From Flavobacterium paronense (GTDB lineage Bacteria; Bacteroidota; Bacteroidia; Flavobacteriales; Flavobacteriaceae), in assembly GCF_030409795.1 (NCBI RefSeq), contig NZ_JAUFQN010000019.1, forward strand, positions 1,612,001 to 1,676,000: DNA of 64,000 bases. Reading direction: 5' to 3'. Below are positions 50,160 through 59,180 of the stretch, piece after piece (positions within the stretch are counted from its first letter, which is position 1; every line of letters starts with the position of its first letter). Under the pieces are notes generated by a model that was not told where the DNA came from, did no database searches, and was given only the letters and a program-made list of their open reading frames with translations. A program made the translations under genes and the position numbers.

Positions 50160-52018
50160 AAGCTAAATTTTTTATCTAAATCTTCGACACTCATTGTGAT
50201 GAATGTTGGTTTTTGAAATGGTGATACATTTGGTTCTCTGCAGGCAAAAAGATTGTGTACCAAATTTTCTTGTTCTTTTTCGGTTAAATAGGTTCCTGTT
50301 TTTACTGCCAAACTTTTGGCCATAGATTTGGCAATGGTATCATTTTGACTAAAGCTGCTGTCCGGAATTCCATCGTGCAAATCACTCAATAACTCTTCCA
50401 AAACGATAGCAATTTCACTTTCAGTCACATTGACAGGCAAACCTGAAATTACTACGCTATCTTCGTTGATTGATTCGAAAATAAAACCTGTGTTCTCCAA
50501 TGAAGATTTTAATTCTGCTAGCAATTCGATTTCCGCAGATGAATAATTCAACTGCAAAGGAAACAACATCTGCTGACTTGATGCCTGATGCACTGTCATA
50601 CTTGTTAAAAATCCTTCATACAAAACACGTTCGTGTGCCCGCTTCTGATTGATAATAACCATACCCGATTTTATTGGGCTGACGATATATTTTTTTTGAA
50701 TTTGATAGGTTCGTTTAACTTCCTGCTCTATTTCATTTTCTTCAAATAACGAAGAAGTAACAGCATCATTTTCAAAAGTCATTTCGGCAATCTCTTGTCC
50801 GGCTTGCTTTAAACCTACATACAAACTTTCCCAACTTGGTTGCGCTTCCGGCTTTTTATAATTAGAAGAAGAAGAAGAAGAAGAAGTAAATGCTTTGCTA
50901 GGCTTTTCTTCCGAAAACGGATTGTACTGTCGGTCGACTTGAATTGTTGGGTATTCGGCTTCTTTATTTTGGTATTGATAAGGTGTGTCTAGATTCGGAT
51001 CTCTATCAAAATCCAATATCGGAGCTACATTAAATTGCCCCAAACTGTGCTTAATTGACGAACGCAAAATAGCGTACAAAGCATGTTCATCGTCAAATTT
51101 AATTTCAGTTTTTGTTGGATGAATATTGATGTCAATAGTGTGTGGCGGTACATCTAAGTATAAAAAATAACTCGGCTGTGCACCAGTTGAAAGCAAACCT
51201 TCATAAGCTGCCATAACAGCATGATGTAAATAACCACTTTTAATAAATCGGTTGTTGACAAAAAAGAATTGTTCGCCTCTATTTTTCTTTGAGAACTCAG
51301 GTTTTCCGATAAAGCCGTGAAGGTTTACGATTTCGGTTTCTTCTTTTGCCGGAACTAATTTTTCATTGGTTTTACCCGAAAAAATATTTACAATTCGTTG
51401 TCTGAAATTCGAAACTGGCAAATTAAACATTTCGCTGCCATTATGATACATCGTAAAATGAATATTGGGATGCGCCATCGCCACACGCTGAAATTCATCA
51501 ACAATATAACGCTGCTCCACCGTATCCGATTTTAAGAAATTACGTCGCGCCGGAATATTAAAAAACAAATTCTTAACTGAAAACGAAGTGCCTTTTGGCA
51601 ACACTGAAGGTTCTTGTGAAACAAACTTACTACCTTCGATAATGATGTGCGTTCCCAATTCTTCTTGGTCTTGCTTGGTTTTCATTTCCACATGAGCAAT
51701 CGCAGCAATAGAGGCTAACGCTTCACCACGAAACCCTTTAGTGTGTAACGAAAATAAATCTTCCGCATGACGAATTTTAGAAGTTGCATGACGCTCAAAA
51801 CACAAACGCGAATCAGTGATGCTCATTCCTACACCGTTATCTATAACCTGAATTAGTGATTTTCCGGCGTCTTTAACTATCAATTTTATGTTGGTAGCTT
51901 TGGCATCAACAGCATTTTCCATTAATTCTTTAACCACAGAAGCTGGCCTTTGCACTACTTCGCCAGCAGCAATTTGGTTGGCAACATGATCGGGAAGTAA
52001 TTGAATTATGCTCGACAT
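50156..52018 (-). CDS. mutL: DNA mismatch repair protein MutL
   Basis: The 620-residue protein has the GHKL ATPase motifs MENAVDA (33-39), DNGVGM (60-65) and GFRGEAL (95-101) in the N-terminal domain, a linker rich in Ser (379-385) encoded by a TCT repeat, and the C-terminal dimerisation domain. The endonuclease metal motif DQHAxxER is degenerate (NQKRAHER at 457-464), and CPHGRP is replaced by SPFQKP. The start is preceded by a minus-strand TAAATTTG box (52082-52075). Confidence 0.95.
   Translation of the reverse strand: MSSIIQLLPDHVANQIAAGEVVQRPASVVKELMENAVDAKATNIKLIVKDAGKSLIQVIDNGVGMSITDSRLCFERHATSKIRHAEDLFSLHTKGFRGEALASIAAIAHVEMKTKQDQEELGTHIIIEGSKFVSQEPSVLPKGTSFSVKNLFFNIPARRNFLKSDTVEQRYIVDEFQRVAMAHPNIHFTMYHNGSEMFNLPVSNFRQRIVNIFSGKTNEKLVPAKEETEIVNLHGFIGKPEFSKKNRGEQFFFVNNRFIKSGYLHHAVMAAYEGLLSTGAQPSYFLYLDVPPHTIDINIHPTKTEIKFDDEHALYAILRSSIKHSLGQFNVAPILDFDRDPNLDTPYQYQNKEAEYPTIQVDRQYNPFSEEKPSKAFTSSSSSSSNYKKPEAQPSWESLYVGLKQAGQEIAEMTFENDAVTSSLFEENEIEQEVKRTYQIQKKYIVSPIKSGMVIINQKRAHERVLYEGFLTSMTVHQASSQQMLFPLQLNYSSAEIELLAELKSSLENTGFIFESINEDSVVISGLPVNVTESEIAIVLEELLSDLHDGIPDSSFSQNDTIAKSMAKSLAVKTGTYLTEKEQENLVHNLFACREPNVSPFQKPTFITMSVEDLDKKFSL
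50864..50886. repeat. Trinucleotide repeat in the mutL linker
   Basis: The plus strand reads AGA repeated nearly eight times, which is TCT on the coding strand and encodes seven Ser. Slippage would add or remove Ser without a frameshift. Confidence 0.9.
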
Positions 52019-52026
52019 TCTTTAGA

Positions 52027-52054
52027 GTTCAGTGTTCAGTAATAAGTACTCAGT
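52027..52054. repeat. Heptamer array upstream of mutL
   Basis: GTTCAGT twice, then AATAAGT and ACTCAGT, each 7 bp. GTTCAGT is the reverse complement of the ACTGAAC word at 41856. Confidence 0.78.
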
Positions 52055-52123
52055 ATTTGGTTTACCGAAGTAAGCAAATTTAAGGAAAAAGTATTGGGAT
52101 TTGTTGTTAATAATTGTCTAAAA

Positions 52124-52154
52124 ATAAAAAACCTATTCACAATGGAACAGGCTT
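52124..52154 (-). terminator. Terminator of ribH
   Basis: On the minus strand CCTGTTC pairs with GAATAGG around CATTGT (one G-U), followed by T residues. It ends the transcript that includes ribH. Confidence 0.82.
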
Positions 52155-52178
52155 CAATTTTATATTGAAAAAGGAATA

Positions 52179-52673
52179 TTATGAATTCGAATTCTTTCTC
52201 AATTCCGCCATTTTAATCGCAGCAATTGCAGCTTCCGTTCCTTTGTTTCCATGAACGCCACCACTTCTGTCGATGGATTGCTGTTCGTTATTATCTGTTA
52301 ACAAACAAAAAATTACAGGAACATCGGTTTGTACATTCAAATCTTTGATGCCTTGGGTTACACCTTCGCAAACAAATTCGAAATGCATAGTTTCTCCTTT
52401 TATCACGCAGCCAATGGTAATAACTACATCCACTTCTTGCGTTACAATCATTCGCTGTGCGCCATAAACAAGTTCAAAACTTCCAGGAACATTCCAACGA
52501 ATGATATTTTCTGGTTTGGCACCACAATCTAACAAAGCTGCTTCTGCCCCATTATATAAACCGTTTGTGATATGATCGTTCCATTCTGAAACAACAATCC
52601 CAAACCGAAAATCTTTCGCGTTTGGGATTGTATTTTTATCGTAATTGGATAAGTTTTTGTTTGCCGTAGCCAT
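52179..52673 (-). CDS. ribH: 6,7-dimethyl-8-ribityllumazine synthase
   Basis: The 164-residue enzyme joins the ribitylaminouracil and dihydroxybutanone phosphate to lumazine in riboflavin synthesis. WNDHITNGLYNGAEAALLDC, VPGSFELVYGAQRM, CVIKGETMHFEFVCEGV and NNEQQSIDRSGG (phosphate loop with catalytic region) are all present. Like other bacterial forms it probably assembles into large icosahedral capsids. No other riboflavin genes are adjacent and no FMN riboswitch is visible. Confidence 0.96.
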   Translation of the reverse strand: MATANKNLSNYDKNTIPNAKDFRFGIVVSEWNDHITNGLYNGAEAALLDCGAKPENIIRWNVPGSFELVYGAQRMIVTQEVDVVITIGCVIKGETMHFEFVCEGVTQGIKDLNVQTDVPVIFCLLTDNNEQQSIDRSGGVHGNKGTEAAIAAIKMAELRKNSNS

Positions 52674-52683
52674 GATTTAAATC

Positions 52684-52758
52684 TGGATTTGGGATTTGGG
52701 ATTTGGGATTTAGCAGTAAGTAAAAATCCTTAATCCTAATTCCTGAATCCTAAATCAA
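52684..52758. repeat. Two-armed heptamer array between the TPR gene and ribH
   Basis: Left arm 52684-52711 has GGGATTT words; right arm 52724-52758 has AATCCT-type words (AAATCCT, TAATCCT, GAATCCT). The arms are inverted to one another and could form a hairpin. It fills nearly the whole gap. Confidence 0.85.
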
Positions 52759-53547
52759 TTACTGTGCTAAACCAATCAAAGCATCAATACTTTGAGCTTC
52801 CGGAGCTGTATCATAATTATCTTTGATATCAGTGAAATACTTTAACGCATCAGCTTTATTTCCTAAAACCAAAGCGGTTTTTCCAGCTTTTAATAAATAT
52901 CTTGGTCTAGTTAATTCATTTTTGTTAGCATCAGCTGCTTTTACATAATACTCTAAAGCTTCTTTTTGCTTGTTTTGTTGTGCATAAGCATCTCCAATTG
53001 CTCCAATGGCAATGGTGCTTAACATAACATCATCCGATTTGAATTTTTCTAAACTTGAAATAGCTTCAGTATATTTTTTTGTATTTAAATAAGAAATTCC
53101 TGCATAGTAGTTAGCAATATTTCCAGCATCTGTACCTGAATATTCGTCAGCAATTTTTACTACTCCAAATTTTCCTTCAGAACCTTTCAAAACTAAATTA
53201 TATAAAGAATCTGATTTTGTTCCGTTAGCATCAACCGCTTTTTGGAAGTTTTGCTGTGCAACAAATAATTCGTTTGCTGCTTCTTCCTGTTTTGGTTCAG
53301 CAACAAATTTTTGATATAATAAATAAGAAACTGTAGCTAATGCGACAACAGTAAGAAATCCTAATATATATTTTTGATTTTTAGCTACAAAATCTTCTGC
53401 TCTTGAAGCTGATTGATCTAGAGTATCAAATGCTTTTGCTGTTGCACTATCTTTTGCATCAACATTTACATCTTCAATATAGTTATTGTCTAATTTTTCT
53501 GCTTTTGGTTTTGGTTCTTTATATCCTCTTTTGTTAAAAGTTGCCAT
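52759..53547 (-). CDS. TPR membrane protein (YfgM-like)
   Basis: This 262-residue protein has a charged cytoplasmic N-terminus, one membrane helix (about 60-78, LGFLTVVALATVSYLLYQKF), and TPR-like repeats (SYLNTKKYTEAISSLEKFKS and AYAQQNKQKEALEYYVKAAD). The build is like YfgM, which links the SecYEG translocon to periplasmic chaperones. A minus-strand TATTTTTG box lies at 53576-53569. It is divergent from recF. Confidence 0.8.
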   Translation of the reverse strand: MATFNKRGYKEPKPKAEKLDNNYIEDVNVDAKDSATAKAFDTLDQSASRAEDFVAKNQKYILGFLTVVALATVSYLLYQKFVAEPKQEEAANELFVAQQNFQKAVDANGTKSDSLYNLVLKGSEGKFGVVKIADEYSGTDAGNIANYYAGISYLNTKKYTEAISSLEKFKSDDVMLSTIAIGAIGDAYAQQNKQKEALEYYVKAADANKNELTRPRYLLKAGKTALVLGNKADALKYFTDIKDNYDTAPEAQSIDALIGLAQ

Positions 53548-53671
53548 TTATTTTTAATTTAGTGTGCGCAAAAATAAAATTTTTATTCATAAATGAAAGC
53601 TATTTTTCTCGATATTTTTGAATAATTTGCACCACCTAAGTTTAGAGCATTAATTTTAAACAAAAACTAAA

Positions 53672-54751
53672 TTGTTTTTAAAGCGAATTTCATTACTCAA
53701 TTACAAAAATTTTTCAGAAATCGAATTCGAATTGGATTCCAAAATCAATTGTTTCGTTGGGAAAAATGGCATTGGAAAAACAAATATCCTTGACGCTATT
53801 TACCATTTGGCAAACGGTAAAAGTTATTTCAACCCCTTGGCAATACAAAACATCAAACACGGTGAGGAATTTTTTGTTGTTGATGGCGAATTTGAAAAAA
53901 ACGAACGAACCGAACAGATTTTATGCAGTTTAAAAAAAGGACAAAAGAAAATCTTAAAACGAAACGGTAAAATTTACGAGAAATTCTCAGATCATATTGG
54001 CTTTATTCCGTTGGTTATTATTTCGCCTGCCGACAGTGATTTGATTATTGAAGGTAGTGAAACCAGAAGAAAATTTATTGATACCGTAATTTCGCAGTTA
54101 GATAGCTCCTATTTACAACAGTTGATTCAGTATCAAAAAATCATCAGCCAGCGCAATGCATTGTTGAAATATTTTGCACTGAATCATGTTTTTGAAACCG
54201 ATACTTTGTCTATATATAATGAGCAACTCAATACTATTGGACAATCTATTTTTGAAAAACGAAAAAAGTTTCTGGTAGATTTTATTCCGATTTTTAACAA
54301 TTACCATCGCGAAATTACCAACTCTGCCGAAACCGTTCAATTGGTTTATCAAAGTGATTTGTTTGAAAAAGACACATTGACTTTATTGGAAGAAAACATC
54401 AGCAAAGACAGAGCTTTACACTATACTTCCGTTGGCGTTCACAAAGACGATTTATCTTTTGAAATTGATAATTATCCGATTAAAAAATTTGGTTCTCAAG
54501 GCCAACAAAAGTCATTTCTTATTGCCTTAAAATTGGCACAATTTGATTTTGTCAAAAAACAAAGCGGCGAAAAACCGATTTTACTATTTGACGATATCTT
54601 TGATAAGCTTGATGAGTTTCGCGTTAGCAAAATAATTGAAATGGTTAACAACGAAGAATTTGGTCAGTTATTTATTTCAGATACGCATCCGGAACGGACA
54701 GAAAACATTGTAAAAACAACACATCAGACTTATAAAATTTTTAACCTTTAA
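53672..54751 (+). CDS. recF: DNA replication/repair protein RecF
   Basis: The 359-residue SMC-like ATPase starts at TTG (53672), which gives the normal RecF start [20 protein letters not shown]; an in-frame TAA at 53657 excludes earlier starts. Walker A is GKNGIGKTN (30-38), the ABC signature region [20 protein letters not shown] and Walker [14 protein letters not shown]. RecF loads RecA at single-strand gaps. It is divergent from the TPR gene and 40 nt before the rhodanese-thioredoxin gene. Confidence 0.95.
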   Translation: MFLKRISLLNYKNFSEIEFELDSKINCFVGKNGIGKTNILDAIYHLANGKSYFNPLAIQNIKHGEEFFVVDGEFEKNERTEQILCSLKKGQKKILKRNGKIYEKFSDHIGFIPLVIISPADSDLIIEGSETRRKFIDTVISQLDSSYLQQLIQYQKIISQRNALLKYFALNHVFETDTLSIYNEQLNTIGQSIFEKRKKFLVDFIPIFNNYHREITNSAETVQLVYQSDLFEKDTLTLLEENISKDRALHYTSVGVHKDDLSFEIDNYPIKKFGSQGQQKSFLIALKLAQFDFVKKQSGEKPILLFDDIFDKLDEFRVSKIIEMVNNEEFGQLFISDTHPERTENIVKTTHQTYKIFNL

Positions 54752-54791
54752 TATTGCTCAAATTTGTAATTTAGCATCAAAATTTTAAACT

Positions 54792-55490
54792 ATGAAATCA
54801 AAATTCATATCCTTATTACTGAGTTTTCTATTTATAAGTTGTCACGGACAACCATCTAAAGCTGTTCATACCATTGACGCAAAATCTTTTGCTGAAAAGC
54901 TGAAAACCAATGAAAATCCACAATTAGTTGATGTTAGAACTCCAGCAGAATATAGCGTTGAACACATAGGCGATGCAAAAAATGTAAATTGGAATGGAGA
55001 AGATTTTGTTGCCAAAGCTGCTACTTTTGACAAATCAAAACCAATTTTTGTGTATTGCAAAGTTGGTGGAAGAAGCTCACAAGCCGCAGCTAAATTAGCT
55101 GAATTGGGTTTCAAAGAAATCTACAATCTTGATGGAGGCATCATGAAATGGAATTTAGAAAACAACGCTAATGCTAAGCCAAGTGATAAAATCATAGGAA
55201 TGTGTGACCAGGAATATGGCGAATTGATAAAGTCAAACGATAAAGTAATGATTGATTTCAATGCCAAATGGTGTGCGCCTTGTCAAAAAATGAAACCTTA
55301 TATTTTGAAGCTTGAAACCGAAATGGCAGCCAAAGTAAAAATTGTTTCGCTCGATGCTGATGAAAATAAAACTATTGTTGAACAATTAAAACTAGACGGT
55401 TTGCCAACGATTATTGTTTACGAAAAAGGAAAAGAAGTTTGGCGAAACGTAGGTTATATTTCAGAAGAAGATTTAATAAAACATTTGTAA
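54792..55490 (+). CDS. Rhodanese-thioredoxin fusion lipoprotein
   Basis: This 232-residue protein has a lipoprotein signal (FLFISC, Cys17). Residues about 28-120 form a rhodanese domain with active Cys89 in CKVGGRS. Residues about 132-232 form a thioredoxin domain with KWCAPCQKM (CAPC at 161-164). The pair suggests sulfur transfer coupled to disulfide reduction in the periplasm. A separate rhodanese-only gene lies at 5195. It is 1 nt before a DUF2461 gene, so cotranscribed. Confidence 0.9.
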   Translation: MKSKFISLLLSFLFISCHGQPSKAVHTIDAKSFAEKLKTNENPQLVDVRTPAEYSVEHIGDAKNVNWNGEDFVAKAATFDKSKPIFVYCKVGGRSSQAAAKLAELGFKEIYNLDGGIMKWNLENNANAKPSDKIIGMCDQEYGELIKSNDKVMIDFNAKWCAPCQKMKPYILKLETEMAAKVKIVSLDADENKTIVEQLKLDGLPTIIVYEKGKEVWRNVGYISEEDLIKHL

Positions 55491-55491
55491 T

Positions 55492-56166
55492 ATGATTACC
55501 AAAGAAGCGTTACAATTTCTCGAAGATTTAATTGCCAACAACAATACTGAATGGATGCATGCCAACAAGAAAAGGTATGAAAACTACAAGAAAGATTATC
55601 ACAATTATATTGCATCCATTTTGGCAGCCTTAAAGCCTTTAGACAAATCTTTGGAACCGTTGGAAGTTAAAAACTGTACGTTTAGAATCAATCGCGATAT
55701 TCGTTTTTCAAAAGACAAATCGCCCTATAAAACCAATATGGGAGTTTGGTTTACCCAAAATAAATTTTCTAAAAACAGTCCAGGTTATTACATTCATTTT
55801 GAAAAAGGAAAATCCTTTATAGCAGGCGGAGTTTGGTGTCCAGAACCAAATGAATTAAAACGCATCCGAAAAGAAATTGCTTTTTTTTATGACGATTTGG
55901 AAGCTATTGTTAGCGATAAAAAATTCAAAACCGAATTTGGAGCGCTTACTCGAGATGAAAATAATACGCTAAAAAAAGCACCAAAAGATTTTGAGCCAAA
56001 TCATCCCGCAATTGAATTTTTAAAATTAAAAAGTTTTACAGCTGCTGAAAAAATTGATGACACCTTATTTTCAGATCCAAATTTCAGCAAAATTGTATCT
56101 GAAAAGTTAATTATTTTAAAACCAATGAATGACTTTTTAAAGCGTGCCTTAGAAACCGAAGAATAA
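55492..56166 (+). CDS. DUF2461 domain protein
   Basis: The 224-residue protein matches DUF2461 (TIGR02453): EFLEDLIANNNTEWMHANKK-like start, RYENYKKDYHNYIASIL, CTFRINRDIRFSKDKSPYKT and GYYIHFEKGKSFIAGGVW. The function is unknown; members occur widely in bacteria and fungi. It begins 1 nt after the rhodanese-thioredoxin stop. Confidence 0.88.
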   Translation: MITKEALQFLEDLIANNNTEWMHANKKRYENYKKDYHNYIASILAALKPLDKSLEPLEVKNCTFRINRDIRFSKDKSPYKTNMGVWFTQNKFSKNSPGYYIHFEKGKSFIAGGVWCPEPNELKRIRKEIAFFYDDLEAIVSDKKFKTEFGALTRDENNTLKKAPKDFEPNHPAIEFLKLKSFTAAEKIDDTLFSDPNFSKIVSEKLIILKPMNDFLKRALETEE

Positions 56167-56193
56167 ATTTCAATTACAATAAAATCTAAAAAC

Positions 56194-56201
56194 TATCTTT
56201 G
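56194..56201 (+). promoter_or_regulatory. -7 box of the GT4-asnB unit
   Basis: TATCTTTG fits TAnnTTTG, 32 nt before the ATG at 56234. No clear -33 element. Confidence 0.45.
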
Positions 56202-56233
56202 TCACTTCTGGGTTATAAACTTAGAATCATACT

Positions 56234-57301
56234 ATGTCAAAAAAGAGAATTTTATTTCTTGGGGAAACCTATCGTGCTGATGCTATTACTTGGATTAACG
56301 GTCTAAAAGAATTTGGCGACTTTGAAATTGTCACTTGGGAACTTCAAACTAGCAGTAACGGCATCAACAGAATTAAAAGACTTTTTGAATTAACCAAAGC
56401 AATTTTGACTATAAAAAGTATTGTCAAAAAATTTAATCCTGACATGGTTATTGCAGAACGAACAACTAGTTACGGGTATTTAGCAGCCATTTCGGGCGTA
56501 AAACCTACAGCAATTGCACAACAAGGCATTACTGATTTATGGCCACAAAATTCTCCTCTTTATATTTTTAAAAAACTACTTCAGGATTATGCCTTCAAAA
56601 AAGCGGATTTGATTCATGCCTGGGGAAATGTTATGGAAAACCACATGAGAGAAAGTAATGTAACTATGTCAAAAGTGCTGGTTTTACCAAAAGGAATAAA
56701 CTTAGACTTTTTCGAGTTTAATGATGCCTCAAGCAGTACAATGATTAATGCTATAGTAACCCGTGCTCTCGAACCTGAATATAGACATGATTTGATTTTA
56801 AAAGCATTTTCACTTATTAAACAGCGTAATATTCCGTTCACACTAACCTTCATTGGTGATGGAACAGAATTGAAAAACTTAACCGATTTGGTAAAAGAAA
56901 TGAACATAGAACGCGAAGTTGAATTTTTGGGAAGAATTGACAATACTACTATTCCAAAATACCTGCAACAAGCTAATTTTTATATAAGTATGCCCATAAC
57001 CGAAGGAGTTTCTGCATCCCTTTTTGAAGCAATGGCGTGTGGATGTTTTCCTATTGTAAGTGATTTACCCGGCAATAGAAGTTGGATAACACAAAAAGTA
57101 AACGGAATACTTGTAACTTCAGAAAATCACATTAAATTAGCCGAAGAATTACAGTGGGCATTTAACAATAACGATTTTACAAAAAAAGCGATAGCTGAAA
57201 ATCGTAAGCTTGTCGAAGAGAATGCAGACTACAAAACGAATATGAAAAAAATTGCTTGTACTTATCATGATTTAATGAACACTAAATCAACTACCACTTA
57301 A
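56234..57301 (+). CDS. GT4 family glycosyltransferase
   Basis: The 355-residue enzyme has the GT-B fold: an N-terminal acceptor domain, then YRHDLILKAFSLI and the nucleotide-sugar domain LTFIGDGTELKNL with EGVSASLFEAMACGCFPIVS (the E-x7-E motif that binds the sugar donor). It would add a sugar to an envelope glycan. It is 4 nt before an asparagine synthase gene, a pair often seen in exopolysaccharide regions. Confidence 0.88.
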   Translation: MSKKRILFLGETYRADAITWINGLKEFGDFEIVTWELQTSSNGINRIKRLFELTKAILTIKSIVKKFNPDMVIAERTTSYGYLAAISGVKPTAIAQQGITDLWPQNSPLYIFKKLLQDYAFKKADLIHAWGNVMENHMRESNVTMSKVLVLPKGINLDFFEFNDASSSTMINAIVTRALEPEYRHDLILKAFSLIKQRNIPFTLTFIGDGTELKNLTDLVKEMNIEREVEFLGRIDNTTIPKYLQQANFYISMPITEGVSASLFEAMACGCFPIVSDLPGNRSWITQKVNGILVTSENHIKLAEELQWAFNNNDFTKKAIAENRKLVEENADYKTNMKKIACTYHDLMNTKSTTT

Positions 57302-57305
57302 ATCT

Positions 57306-59153
57306 ATGTGCGGGATTAATGGAATTTTCCATTTAAACTATAAACAAGTTGACCAAAATCAACTTATAAAAATGCGTGACATTCTGGAGCATCGCGGTCC
57401 AGATGACAAAGGTATTTATATAAATAACAACATTGGTTTCGGCCATAGACGTTTGTCTATTATTGATACTTCATCAGCCGGACATCAACCCTTTTTTTCA
57501 GATGACGGAAGGTATATTATTGTGTTTAATGGTGAAATTTATAATTATCAATCCTTTTATCCTGAATTAAAAAGCAAAGGAATCCTACTAAAATCGGGTT
57601 CCGACACCGAAGTTTTACTAAAGCTTTATGAAGTGTATGGCATGGAAATGTTGCACAAACTTAACGGAATGTTTGCTTTTGCCATTTGGGACACTCAAGA
57701 AAAAAAGTTGACCCTTTGTCGCGATAGAATGGGTGTAAAACCTTTGTATTACTGTATCTATCAAAACACTTTATATTTTGCCTCTGAGCAAAAAGCCCTT
57801 TTTACCGCTGGTGTTCCGTTGGAAGTTTCTGAAAATGGCATGGAAGAGTATTTCTTTAATCGATTTGTGGCTGGTGAGAATACTTTGTTTGCTCACATCA
57901 AAAAAGTTTTGCCAGGACATTACATAACTATTGATGAACAAGGAAAAAGCAACATTACAAGATGGTGGAATTTGAAAGAAAAAATTCAGAATCACACCCA
58001 AATTCTGAATCCAAAAAAATGGTTTGAAGAAACTTTTTTTGAATCGGTTCGACTAAGAATGGTGAGCGATGTTGCCGTTGGTGTTTTGCTTAGTGGTGGA
58101 TTAGATTCTTGTTCGATACTATCCTCATTGCATGAACAAAAATTTGAAAAAATTGAAACGTTCAATATCAGTTTTTCCGAAGAAGAACACAATGAATATC
58201 ATTTGGCAAAAAAAATAACTGAGGAATATGGGTATACTTTCAATCATACCAAATTGGAGAATGAAAGTTTATATCAAAACCTGATTGAAACCGCCTATTT
58301 TCAAGATGAACCCATAATGCATCTCAATGAACCACATTTATTAGCCATTGCTAAATTGGCAAAACCAAAAGTAAAAGTGTTGCTTTCTGGTGAAGGTGCC
58401 GATGAATTAATGGGTGGTTATGTTCGGTACAAAGCACTGAAAAGTCCATCGCTGTTAAAAGTGATTTCGCAACTTACTTCATTCGAAACTTTTAATAAGA
58501 AACCACGATACGATAAATTATTACGCTATTCAAAAATCAATAATAATTCTGATTTAGTAATATTTAATGGTTGTAATGTTTATCCTGATGATATTAATTT
58601 ATTTTATGGAAATAAAGAAAAACCTGCCAATGAATATCGTTATCAAATTTTAAAAGAAGCACAAGAATTATATCCAAAAAATCTACAGCGACAAGCATTA
58701 TATTTTGACCAACACACTTATATGTGTTCGTTATTGGATAGAAATGATCGTTGCACTATGGGAACTTCTATTGAATGTAGGGAACCATTTTTAGACCAAC
58801 GATTAATCGCCGGTTTAGGAACATTAGATGACAAATGGATGTTTACCGGTAAAAAAGGAAAGTTCATTCTAAAAACAACAATGGAAGACAAACTTCCAAA
58901 AGAAATTGTTGATTTCAGAAAAATTGGACTTAGCGCGCCTTGGGGAAGTTATTTATTGCGTTTCCCAAAATTTATAGACGAATTAGACCATTTTGCCAAA
59001 AGCCCTATTTTCGAAATTCCCTTTTTAGAAAACATTGATGCTACTAAATTAGTTGCCGAAGTCAGAAAAGGAAACACCAAAATTCTACCTTATTTCATGC
59101 CAATATTCATGCTACACAAATGGCAAAAAAACTACTATAACAAGTTTGTTTAA
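57306..59153 (+). CDS. asnB: Asparagine synthase (glutamine-hydrolysing)
   Basis: The 615-residue enzyme has an N-terminal glutaminase with Cys2 (MCGINGIFH), RGPDD and FNGEIYNYQ, and a C-terminal synthetase domain with the ATP loop LSGGLDS (262-268), then LSGEGADELMGGY. It makes asparagine from aspartate, ATP and glutamine nitrogen. Being encoded 4 nt after a glycosyltransferase, it may instead amidate a sugar acid or other glycan component, as proposed for some asparagine synthase-like proteins in polysaccharide clusters. Confidence 0.9.
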   Translation: MCGINGIFHLNYKQVDQNQLIKMRDILEHRGPDDKGIYINNNIGFGHRRLSIIDTSSAGHQPFFSDDGRYIIVFNGEIYNYQSFYPELKSKGILLKSGSDTEVLLKLYEVYGMEMLHKLNGMFAFAIWDTQEKKLTLCRDRMGVKPLYYCIYQNTLYFASEQKALFTAGVPLEVSENGMEEYFFNRFVAGENTLFAHIKKVLPGHYITIDEQGKSNITRWWNLKEKIQNHTQILNPKKWFEETFFESVRLRMVSDVAVGVLLSGGLDSCSILSSLHEQKFEKIETFNISFSEEEHNEYHLAKKITEEYGYTFNHTKLENESLYQNLIETAYFQDEPIMHLNEPHLLAIAKLAKPKVKVLLSGEGADELMGGYVRYKALKSPSLLKVISQLTSFETFNKKPRYDKLLRYSKINNNSDLVIFNGCNVYPDDINLFYGNKEKPANEYRYQILKEAQELYPKNLQRQALYFDQHTYMCSLLDRNDRCTMGTSIECREPFLDQRLIAGLGTLDDKWMFTGKKGKFILKTTMEDKLPKEIVDFRKIGLSAPWGSYLLRFPKFIDELDHFAKSPIFEIPFLENIDATKLVAEVRKGNTKILPYFMPIFMLHKWQKNYYNKFV

Positions 59154-59175
59154 AAGTTCCTTTGTCTTACTTTTG
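59146..59175 (+). promoter_or_regulatory. Promoter overlapping the murB start region
   Basis: TTTG at 59146-59149, an 18-nt spacer and TACTTTTG at 59168-59175 match the Bacteroidota consensus. The box ends 5 nt before the murB ATG (59181), which predicts transcription starting at or next to the start codon. The left half lies in the end of asnB. Confidence 0.6.
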
Positions 59176-59180
59176 TGAGC

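Noticed and set aside
50864..50886. Phase-variable on/off switching of mutL
   Set aside because: The repeat unit is three bases, so length changes keep the frame.
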